Shown: one piece after another, positions 17,261 to 22,278 of the stretch
Layout: each line of letters begins with the position of its first letter
Numbering within the stretch: the stretch's first letter is position 1
From: a virus
IMG/VR virus record: IMGVR_UViG_3300030329_001906
Span: 14,430-41,317 of that record
DNA: 26,888 bases
Direction: 5' to 3' (one strand)
The notes under the pieces: generated by a model
Told to the model about the DNA's origin: nothing
Seen by the model: only the letters and a program-made list of their open reading frames with translations
The model's database searches: none
Program-made: the position numbers and the translations under genes

Positions 17261-17905
17261 TCAATAATGCAAGTTAATAAGAGCGTTAGCCAAAGAGTCA
17301 GGGTGAATGTGGGCGTTTCTGTCATATACAAAAATCAGTTGAGAAAAAACTTCAATGCCGGGAATGATGGTCATCCCAATACCATCAGAACCGCTATCTG
17401 CAATAGCCAAATCAGCCATATCTACAGCATTAGTTGCTGTTTGATTTGCTGACAGGCCAGAAAAGATGTCATTGACATGGTCGGTTCCAGTGCCACTATC
17501 TTCCCATGATTGAAATTCCACATTAGTAGGTGATGTAAAAACATCACCAGCGGTATCACTAACGTTTGAGCTTGCGCCCAAAGCAACTCCAACCAGACCT
17601 AGCGACCACACGAACTTACTTTTTTCTTGGTAATCACTTTGCCCGGGCTCACCAAAGCCCATTGCTCCAAAAACATGGAGGTTGGCTACGTTTGTTCCGC
17701 CACCAACACCTGCGCTTTTAAGTAGTGGTTTGACAAAAGCGGCTCTAGCTCCACCTGTTTCAACAACAGCCATTTTGTCGGCAGCAACTGCTGTATCTAT
17801 TGTGGCTTGTGTCAAGACTGTCCCTGTTGTAATCCCAGAGTAATCGTCTTCACTGTTCACAAGACCGTCATCATGCAGCCAAAATAAACCTGTATTAAAC
17901 GCCAT
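17261..17905 (-). CDS. Virion-region protein, paralogue of the 223-aa protein
   Basis: The protein has 214 residues, opening MAFNTGLFWLHDDGLVNSE, and contains the GAMGFGEPG block and the C-terminal 'FSQLIFVYDRNAHIHPDSLA' block shared with its neighbour. The hydrophobic segment FVWSLGLVGVALGASS is short and more likely buried than transmembrane. Its ATG overlaps the stop of the 42-residue basic gene (TAATG), so it is coupled. It is followed after 9 bp by the 223-aa paralogue. The two could form a heteromeric structure. The family is not recognised. Confidence 0.65.
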   Translation of the reverse strand: MAFNTGLFWLHDDGLVNSEDDYSGITTGTVLTQATIDTAVAADKMAVVETGGARAAFVKPLLKSAGVGGGTNVANLHVFGAMGFGEPGQSDYQEKSKFVWSLGLVGVALGASSNVSDTAGDVFTSPTNVEFQSWEDSGTGTDHVNDIFSGLSANQTATNAVDMADLAIADSGSDGIGMTIIPGIEVFSQLIFVYDRNAHIHPDSLANALINLHY

Positions 17906-18033
17906 TAGGGACGCTTCCTCCCTTTAGCTCGGGCAACACCCTTTTTGACTCCACGGGTAGACCGTGTGCCTGCTTTGATTCTTTTCTTATCTCGTGAAGA
18001 CTGTGGCTTGCTTGTGCCAGTTTTACTGGGCAT
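17905..18033 (-). CDS. 42-residue Lys/Arg-rich peptide
   Basis: This short gene starts at ATG 18033 with an AAGGGA site 6 nt upstream and ends in a TAATG overlap with the 214-aa gene. The peptide starts MPSKTGTSKPQSSRDKKRIK and is strongly basic (about 14 K/R), ending GVKKGVARAKGRKRP. It is probably disordered and nucleic-acid binding. The perfect 19-bp palindrome lies just before its ribosome binding site. Tiny basic proteins before capsid-type genes may help packaging or condense DNA, but that is inference. Confidence 0.6.
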   Translation of the reverse strand: MPSKTGTSKPQSSRDKKRIKAGTRSTRGVKKGVARAKGRKRP

Positions 18034-18046
18034 GGTTTATCCCTTC

Positions 18047-18065
18047 TGTCGCGTCCGACGCGACA
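18047..18065. promoter_or_regulatory. Perfect 19-bp palindrome, copy 1 (TGTCGCGTC-N-GACGCGACA)
   Basis: Nine-base arms, TGTCGCGTC and GACGCGACA, flank one central base (c on the + strand). The site lies between the 33-aa and 42-aa genes, 13 bp upstream of the latter's start. It could be a dimeric operator or, as RNA, a 7-bp stem with a 5-nt loop next to the ribosome binding site. An ATG overlapping its end would read a nine-codon peptide (MSRRTRQKG), probably fortuitous. An identical-armed copy is at 24592-24610. Confidence 0.6.
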
Positions 18066-18072
18066 TTGTTGT

Positions 18073-18174
18073 TTATTTCTTGGTGACCTTTTTACTGGTC
18101 TTCTTGGCGTACTTTTTAGCTGCCGCCTTACCCTTTTTGCTATACGGGAAATTCTTTTTACCTACCTTTGGCAT
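18073..18174 (-). CDS. 33-residue lysine-rich peptide (MPKVGKKNFPYSKKG type)
   Basis: This short gene runs from ATG 18174 to TAA 18073, about 18 bp after the dockerin gene. The peptide begins MPKVGKKNFPYSKKGKAAAK and is about 40% lysine. I recognise the 'MPKVGKKxFPYxKxGKAAAKxxAKK' pattern from many phage genomes, where it is a tiny conserved protein of unknown role near structural genes. It is probably disordered and nucleic-acid or capsid binding. The sequence match is from memory. Confidence 0.65.
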   Translation of the reverse strand: MPKVGKKNFPYSKKGKAAAKKYAKKTSKKVTKK

Positions 18175-18191
18175 GGATCACCGACCTTTCG

Positions 18192-18794
18192 TTAATTCCA
18201 GTTAGCTAAGAGTATGGTTAAATCGTCGGAATTGACAACATTGTCCCCATTAAGATCAGACTGCTCGTTTTCTGTACCCCAATTACTAAGGAGAATTGCA
18301 AGGTCTTGTCCATCAATAACGCCGTCGTCATTGATGTCCCCATCCTTTGCATCGACATAAACGCGGAAATCCCACACATATGAATAATGGTCAGGCCCAA
18401 GTATTGATTCCCCCATGTACACAATGACTTCATCTTGGCCAACACAAATATCAAGCGGCCTGCTGTGATATTTGTGAGAGTAATCAACCAAGGTGTATTC
18501 ACCGTTAGGAAGAGCTACCTTCATTCTGTATTCCGCGTACTGTGTAGCAAAAACATTACTATGGCCTATGGTTGCCATTCCGGTACTAAAAAAGACATCG
18601 CTTGTTGTTTCCCGGTTGTCACGAGATTGTACAAAAACAAAACGATCTCGTCCACCCAAGAGCCCCATTGTGTAAGTGATGCCATCTATGGTCTGTTGTT
18701 CTTCATCAATATCTGGAAGCACTTGATTAGGGCAATCGTTAGCCCCAAGACTTGCTGTGGCGAGCAATAGAAGTTTGAGTATGGTGTAATGCAT
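18192..18794 (-). CDS. Secreted protein with C-terminal dockerin-type calcium-binding repeats
   Basis: The protein has 200 residues. Residues 1-18 (MHYTILKLLLLATASLGA) look like a Sec signal peptide. Residues about 25-145 form an unrecognised, probably beta-rich domain (RDRFVFVQSRDNRETTSDVF, YAEYRMKVALPNGEYTLVDY). Residues about 150-200 hold two dockerin-type calcium loops with helices, DINDDGVIDGQDLAILLSNWG and DLNGDNVVNSDDLTILLANWN. This doublet is typical of secreted planctomycete proteins. Dockerins bind cohesins or cell-surface scaffolds, so the phage may place this protein on the host envelope. The ATG is supported by a GAGGA-like site. The gene is probably acquired from a host. Its purpose (surface anchoring, receptor masking, or virion attachment) is inference. 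Confidence 0.8.
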   Translation of the reverse strand: MHYTILKLLLLATASLGANDCPNQVLPDIDEEQQTIDGITYTMGLLGGRDRFVFVQSRDNRETTSDVFFSTGMATIGHSNVFATQYAEYRMKVALPNGEYTLVDYSHKYHSRPLDICVGQDEVIVYMGESILGPDHYSYVWDFRVYVDAKDGDINDDGVIDGQDLAILLSNWGTENEQSDLNGDNVVNSDDLTILLANWN

Positions 18795-18799
18795 GTTTC

Positions 18800-18967
18800 C
18801 TATTCCTCATCGTCGTCTTCATCGTCAAGCTCAATGATCATTAGCAAATCCATGGCTATATCGAATAAAACGCCAGCGACCTGCCATTTGTCCATATCAA
18901 ATTCTGTCATCCAGTAAATGACATGCTTTTGAACCTCCGCTTTCATTTTTTCGGCTGGGGAAAGCAT
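18800..18967 (-). CDS. 55-residue protein with acidic C-terminus
   Basis: The start at ATG 18967 is chosen because an AAGGA site lies 7 nt upstream and the previous gene stops 3 bp before. A longer frame from 19000 would overlap the phosphoesterase. The peptide MLSPAEKMKAEVQKHVIYWM is amphipathic, followed by VLFDIAMDLLMIIELDDEDDDEE. It has a helical segment and an acidic tail of D/E. There is no signal peptide. The role is unknown. It could be a small assembly chaperone or a protein-binding peptide. Confidence 0.55.
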   Translation of the reverse strand: MLSPAEKMKAEVQKHVIYWMTEFDMDKWQVAGVLFDIAMDLLMIIELDDEDDDEE

Positions 18968-18969
18968 TG

Positions 18970-19749
18970 CTACATCCTTATCAATTCTGCATCCCAACAT
19001 CGGCCATTTAGCCGAGAAGGTCTATCCCAAAGGCATTCGACAACAATTAATGCCGATCCCCATTGGCTGCAATCTTTTCGCCTCATGTATTCGGGCTGTA
19101 ATGGCCCACAAGTTCCAACATTGGAGTACCAAAATGGCAACGGTATCTTTGACGTTCGTTTGCACTGGGTTGGGTCTACTGGCCTGTGCGTATGTCCTCT
19201 CACGGTCAAACTAAACGGCACCCATCCACACGAACTTATCATTTGAAGACCCTCTAACTCATCAGAGTTTTGGGCAGAATCAAAGCCGTGGTAAAAGTGG
19301 CATTGGCCAACTCGATAAACTCCTCGGCTTGATTTCTCATAGGGAACCCAACACCACTTACGGAACTCATCTCCGTATTCAGGGTGTGTTTTCCAATCCA
19401 CAAGCCCTCGAAGGGACTTGGGGATTCTTCTCGGGTCTTTTGTAATTAGGTTGTCATCGTGATTGCCGGTGTTGATCCATCTCCGGCAGTTATCTGGCAA
19501 AACCTCCCTTATCGATCTCAGGAGGTTGGACGCATGTTCGTACTCATCCTCAAGGGTGTGCTCGTATTCACTAGAAGAAGCATGAACACTAGCGGCTCCA
19601 GCTTCAAACACATCCCCTAAATGACCAAAGTGAGTTAGGTCTGGAATGTTTGCTAGTTGGTCGAGAATCCACCTGTGAGTTTCTGGCGGTGTAAAAGGAG
19701 AATGAGTACAGGAGATAGCGGCTATTTTCGCGTTGCGCCGCGTTTTCAT
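18970..19749 (-). CDS. Calcineurin-like metallophosphoesterase
   Basis: The protein has 259 residues with family motifs in order: motif I region AISCTHSPF (residues about 11-19), motif II GHLGDVFE (about 57), motif III GNHDDN (about 107), a histidine in FYHGFD and the C-terminal GHTHRP. These bind two metal ions and hydrolyse phosphomonoesters or diesters, including nucleotides and nucleic acids. The usual D-x-H of motif I reads C-T-H, so one metal-ligand aspartate is replaced by cysteine (codon TGT). Such enzymes in phages are usually in DNA or nucleotide metabolism modules, so this position next to the dockerin gene is unusual. Substrate unknown. The ATG at 19749 has no strong ribosome site. 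Confidence 0.8.
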   Translation of the reverse strand: MKTRRNAKIAAISCTHSPFTPPETHRWILDQLANIPDLTHFGHLGDVFEAGAASVHASSSEYEHTLEDEYEHASNLLRSIREVLPDNCRRWINTGNHDDNLITKDPRRIPKSLRGLVDWKTHPEYGDEFRKWCWVPYEKSSRGVYRVGQCHFYHGFDSAQNSDELEGLQMISSCGWVPFSLTVRGHTHRPVDPTQCKRTSKIPLPFWYSNVGTCGPLQPEYMRRKDCSQWGSALIVVECLWDRPSRLNGRCWDAELIRM

Positions 19750-19766
19750 AGCAATGACCGATAAAC

Positions 19767-19907
19767 CTATGAACTGTACTTACCGCCAGTAACGAGCTTC
19801 AAGAAGGGTGTCTTGAAAATCATCCCGGCGCAAAAGCCAGCAGCCCCAACGAGGGCGACAAACCAGACAGTTCCAAAAAAACTAGACAGAGTAGCGAGGG
19901 TAATCAT
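19767..19907 (-). CDS. 46-residue membrane peptide
   Basis: It starts at ATG 19907, which overlaps the TGA of the upstream membrane protein (ATGA). A longer frame through the upstream gene is not needed. The peptide starts MITLATLSSFFGTVWFVALV and continues GAAGFCAGMIFKTPFLKLVTG, one or two hydrophobic helices with a basic end. It could be a holin-like or small membrane-modulating peptide. No family is recognised. It is the last of four consecutive membrane-associated genes. Confidence 0.6.
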   Translation of the reverse strand: MITLATLSSFFGTVWFVALVGAAGFCAGMIFKTPFLKLVTGGKYSS

Positions 19908-20281
19908 TTGGACTTTTTCTCCAATAGGATTTGCTTGACTACTTTGTACGTCCACGCTCCGGATATCAGAGCCGTAAAAGCGACAAGCGGGTAAAAGAGG
20001 TAATCGTCGTATTTCGCAACCATGTAGTTCAAAATCACCAAAATTATGCCGCCAATTACGGGGTACCAGCCCTTGCGGCCAGAAGTAACCACTAGCAAAA
20101 TCATACCGGCGACTAAACAAAGGCCGCCAGCAATGCTCAATACAGTCAGTGGTTCTGAGGTATCAGAGGCGCTTGTAATAAAAGCGGTTGTTTTTCCTGA
20201 CACATAACCAGTGGGGCTAATGGTTTTACAGCCCCATAAAAACAGTGTGATCAACAATGAATATTTGAAAATCGCCTTCAC
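19904..20281 (-). CDS. Membrane protein with lipobox-like N-terminus
   Basis: The protein has 125 residues. The N-terminus (MKAIFKYSLLITLFLWGC) looks like a lipoprotein signal with Cys18, although W before G is atypical of a lipobox. Three hydrophobic segments follow (LTVLSIAGGLCLVAGMILLVV, GWYPVIGGIILVILNYMV and FYPLVAFTALISGAWTYKVV), ending in VKQILLEKKSK, so it is probably an inner-membrane protein. Its ATG overlaps the TGA of the upstream gene. It may be a holin or envelope-modifying protein. Topology and role need prediction software. Confidence 0.65.
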   Translation of the reverse strand: MKAIFKYSLLITLFLWGCKTISPTGYVSGKTTAFITSASDTSEPLTVLSIAGGLCLVAGMILLVVTSGRKGWYPVIGGIILVILNYMVAKYDDYLFYPLVAFTALISGAWTYKVVKQILLEKKSK

Positions 20282-20481
20282 TCTATAGTCTTCCTAATAG
20301 TGAAGGCTTTGTCGAAGTGGGATTGAAGTTGTGTGGTGTTGTTAGTAATTCTTCGTTCGTGCGCTTCCAGTGTTCTTTCCATAGAACTCATCTTGGAATT
20401 AACGCGCCACAAAAACCCAAACACACCCAATATAGCTGGCCCAGCAATGCTAATTGCAATGGCCGTAAAATGACCTTCCAT
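20278..20481 (-). CDS. 67-residue protein with one transmembrane helix and a C-terminal coiled coil
   Basis: It starts at ATG 20481 (AGGTGA site 7 nt upstream, right after the TGA of the previous gene). A TTG at 20517 would overlap that gene. Residues 7-25 (AIAISIAGPAILGVFGFLW) form a transmembrane helix. Residues 30-67 (MSSMERTLEAHERRITNNTT) form a charged helix or coiled coil. This resembles the second, accessory subunit of two-component holin or spanin-type cassettes, but no family is certain. Its stop overlaps the next ATG. Confidence 0.6.
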   Translation of the reverse strand: MEGHFTAIAISIAGPAILGVFGFLWRVNSKMSSMERTLEAHERRITNNTTQLQSHFDKAFTIRKTIE

Positions 20482-20488
20482 TTTTTCA

Positions 20489-20755
20489 TCACCTATCTTG
20501 GTTTTCCAGTCGCTCAATTCTTCGTTTCAAATCAGCAAGAACGCTAGCGTGACTTGAATCATTCGCTTCGCTTAGAACCTGTGACTTCACTAGATCTTGC
20601 GATATTTCCCTTAGTTCAGAGATTTGCTGCGAGTTTGTAGTTACGGCGTGATCTCTTCTACCAATCGACAAGAAGATTGCCGCTGCGGTCGCAGTCAAAA
20701 CAATCGTCTGAATCATAGGCAAGACGTTAGACACTACTTTTTCTTGCTGATTCAT
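20489..20755 (-). CDS. 88-residue protein with one transmembrane helix and a coiled coil
   Basis: The start at ATG 20755 (AAGGG just upstream) is preferred to 20851, which would add a basic, low-complexity stretch over a region of inverted repeats. Residues 11-30 (VLPMIQTIVLTATAAAIFLS) are transmembrane. The rest (NSQQISELREISQDLVKSQV, ADLKRRIERLENQDR) is a coiled coil ending near the stop. Its layout is like the next gene, and the two may be a duplicated or paired membrane system. It is the first gene after the non-coding stretch, so it probably begins the next transcription unit. Confidence 0.6.
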   Translation of the reverse strand: MNQQEKVVSNVLPMIQTIVLTATAAAIFLSIGRRDHAVTTNSQQISELREISQDLVKSQVLSEANDSSHASVLADLKRRIERLENQDR

Positions 20756-20794
20756 AACCCTTAGCTTTCTCTGTAGACGTACCGACCCCTTGGG

Positions 20795-20835
20795 GTGTTG
20801 GTTGTATCGGAAAAAAAAGGAAAATACACCAACAC
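20795..20835. other. Inverted repeat in the leader of the membrane-gene block
   Basis: GTGTTGGT at 20795-20802 pairs with ACCAACAC at 20828-20835, extended by TGTA and TAC with a one-base bulge to about 11 bp. The 18-base loop holds a run of eight A (+ strand). On the transcribed strand it lies in the leader of the 88-aa gene, next to a second small stem at 20789-20796 (acccct/tggggt). It may control translation or transcription of the block. Confidence 0.45.
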
Positions 20836-20854
20836 TACTCACTATGGACATACG

Positions 20855-20886
20855 GGGAAAGCAGTGTGTCGGACGCCGACTTTCCC
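20855..20886. other. Two-part inverted repeat in the non-coding stretch
   Basis: GGGAAA (20855-20860) pairs with TTTCCC (20881-20886), and the inner GTCGG (20868-20872) pairs with CCGAC (20876-20880) around ACG, with a seven-base bulge on one side. It is in the 324-bp non-coding region. The next 90 bases to the right hold weaker repeats but no gene, tRNA or clear promoter. It could be a protein-binding site or part of a structured RNA. Confidence 0.4.
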
Positions 20887-20982
20887 AGTGAGCATGATCA
20901 GTAAACAGAGCCTACTGTCAGGCTGCTTGGATGCCCCTAAAGGCTTTCCCTACCAAGCAAGGGTTGGCTATGTGGCCTATGT

Positions 20983-21016
20983 AAAACCTACCCCACGCTT
21001 TTAAACGAGTGGTAGG
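20983..21016 (-). terminator. Possible second terminator hairpin
   Basis: On the minus strand CCTACCAC (21016-21009) pairs with GTGGGGTAGG (20996-20987, two extra bases), followed by TTTT. It lies downstream of the stronger hairpin at 21030-21066. The short U-run makes it a weaker or backup terminator. Confidence 0.4.
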
Positions 21017-21029
21017 CGATATAGGGATG

Positions 21030-21066
21030 AAAAACCACCGCCCGACCTTTGGGCACGAACGGTGGC
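21030..21066 (-). terminator. Rho-independent terminator of the replication operon
   Basis: On the minus strand GCCACCG pairs with CGGTGGT (outer stem 21060-21065 with 21035-21040) around a loop with its own GCCC/GGGC pairing, followed by TTTTTC. It begins about 14 bp after the stop of the RusA-like gene, so it would end the replication and recombination operon. Stem composition and the U-run support this. Confidence 0.6.
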
Positions 21067-21079
21067 TTGCAACTGGGAA

Positions 21080-21475
21080 CTAATCATTGTGACTCACAGA
21101 GATGCGTATTCTGGTTGTCTTGTCAGGCGACTTACTCTGAGTAACACTTAGGTTTGCAATATTATTAGGCGAGTCGTCCGCAATAATTCCAAGGCTTGGT
21201 TTTTTAGACCTTGGGCTTGGCTTTCTTAGAACATCAAGAAGAATCTTACACGAACCATATAGGTTATCTGGGTCCATTTGGCGCTTCCTGTACCCGTATT
21301 CCCGTTTGATCTCGATGTTGACTGGTTCGGTGAAGTGTATCAATTCATTACCAAAGGCGTACATAAGATGGGCAAGTTTCTCATGCTCTTTTTTTACTTG
21401 GCCAAAATGCATACGCATCAATCTGTTAGGACTGATTAAATCGTAGTCCGGTATTGTGCATGTCCAAGTTTTCAC
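21080..21475 (-). CDS. rusA: RusA-like Holliday junction resolvase
   Basis: The protein has 131 residues, near the usual 120-140. It contains RKRQMDPDNLYGSCKILLDV and then a loop with LGIIADDSPNNI, matching the RusA family, whose acidic residues in DPDN and ADD coordinate Mg and cut four-way junctions. It would process branched or concatemeric phage DNA before packaging. The GTG start at 21475 overlaps the stop of the primase gene (GTGA) with AGGGG 6 nt upstream. It ends the operon before the terminator. The symbol is by family resemblance. Confidence 0.8.
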   Translation of the reverse strand: MKTWTCTIPDYDLISPNRLMRMHFGQVKKEHEKLAHLMYAFGNELIHFTEPVNIEIKREYGYRKRQMDPDNLYGSCKILLDVLRKPSPRSKKPSLGIIADDSPNNIANLSVTQSKSPDKTTRIRISVSHND

Positions 21476-22278
21476 CTCTTGCCCCTTATAAGTTCAAGGA
21501 AATCTTTTCTGGTAGCGCCTTCTTGCACAAATTCTCTAGCATCTTTTGCTGGCGGAACCACAACGGAAACACTGGCGCATATTGGCTTTAATTTGAACTG
21601 AAGCCGTTCTGCGCCATCCATTCCGGGTCCATCAAAATCCGCCATAATTGCCACATGCCTATCCCTAGCTATTTCAGCTATGAGATCCGAACCGCTATTA
21701 CAAGAGGGTCGGCCAATCGCGTCAAATCCGAGATCAAGTAAGACCCCTGTGTCTGTTGGTCCTTCACACACAATAAGGCCCTTTTGTTCAGGCCCGTCTG
21801 GCCTCGGAATAAATAAACCCTGCCTTGATCCCTTCAGCGACCACTTCTTACCAACGATGCTTCGGAATCTAACCCCAAGCAATCGGTTGCCTTGTCGAAG
21901 CATGGGAAACGAGTACGCTTCCTGAGCCGCTGAGTAGCCCACGTTGAGGCGCTTGAGCGTATTGAGGCTGATGTCTAGATTCTCTGCGAGATCAACGAGG
22001 CGCTCCTCTGTTAAGGCTTTGATCATCTTACGAGCCATGATGGCCAAAACTTCATTGTGTTCTGGTAGCTGCTTCTTCTCAGGCTTACTTAGTTCGTTTT
22101 TCCAGTTATCTGTTTCAACCAATATGTGCAGGTATCCAGAGCCATCGATGTACTTCTTGCTTCCCTCTTCCACGCGAGGGCAAATGACCGCAGACTTGTC
22201 TTTGCTAATAGAACACCAGTCTGGCTTTCCGCAGATCGGGCAAGGGTTATTTGTATTAACTCTTTTCCAGTTGCTCAT
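21472..22278 (-). CDS. DNA primase-like protein (zinc-binding plus Toprim domain)
   Basis: It starts at ATG 22278, which overlaps the helicase TGA (ATGA) with GGAAG upstream. A GTG four codons earlier is less likely. The 268 residues begin with a zinc-binding set C13-x2-C16, C22 and C33 (NNPCPICGKPDWC..ICPR), followed by a linker and a Toprim domain: LIVCEGPTDTGVLLDLGFDA with the catalytic glutamate (about residue 170) and IMADFDGPGMDGAERL with the D-x-D metal site (about 213). It would make RNA primers at the fork. It lacks the RecA-type helicase domain of T7-type primase-helicases, so it may work with the neighbouring SF2 helicase, although that helicase is not a replicative hexamer. Confidence 0.8.
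   Translation of the reverse strand: MSNWKRVNTNNPCPICGKPDWCSISKDKSAVICPRVEEGSKKYIDGSGYLHILVETDNWKNELSKPEKKQLPEHNEVLAIMARKMIKALTEERLVDLAENLDISLNTLKRLNVGYSAAQEAYSFPMLRQGNRLLGVRFRSIVGKKWSLKGSRQGLFIPRPDGPEQKGLIVCEGPTDTGVLLDLGFDAIGRPSCNSGSDLIAEIARDRHVAIMADFDGPGMDGAERLQFKLKPICASVSVVVPPAKDAREFVQEGATRKDFLELIRGKR

Noticed and set aside
18036-18065. Nine-codon reading frame MSRRTRQKG
   Set aside because: Its start overlaps the palindrome and it has no good ribosome binding site; more likely a by-product of the palindrome.
18968-19000. Longer start for the acidic 55-residue protein
   Set aside because: It would overlap the phosphoesterase gene, while ATG 18967 has an AAGGA site at the right distance.
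19908-20120. Extension of the 46-residue membrane peptide to 117 residues
   Set aside because: The extra part is the out-of-frame shadow of the 125-aa gene; the internal ATG has an ATGA overlap.
20795-21004. Possible 69-residue gene on the plus strand in the non-coding stretch
   Set aside because: No ribosome binding site, composition unlike a real protein, and it covers inverted repeats; all other genes are on the minus strand.
20756-21079. tRNA or known riboswitch in the non-coding stretch
   Set aside because: No cloverleaf, no T-arm consensus and no recognisable aptamer core were seen by eye.
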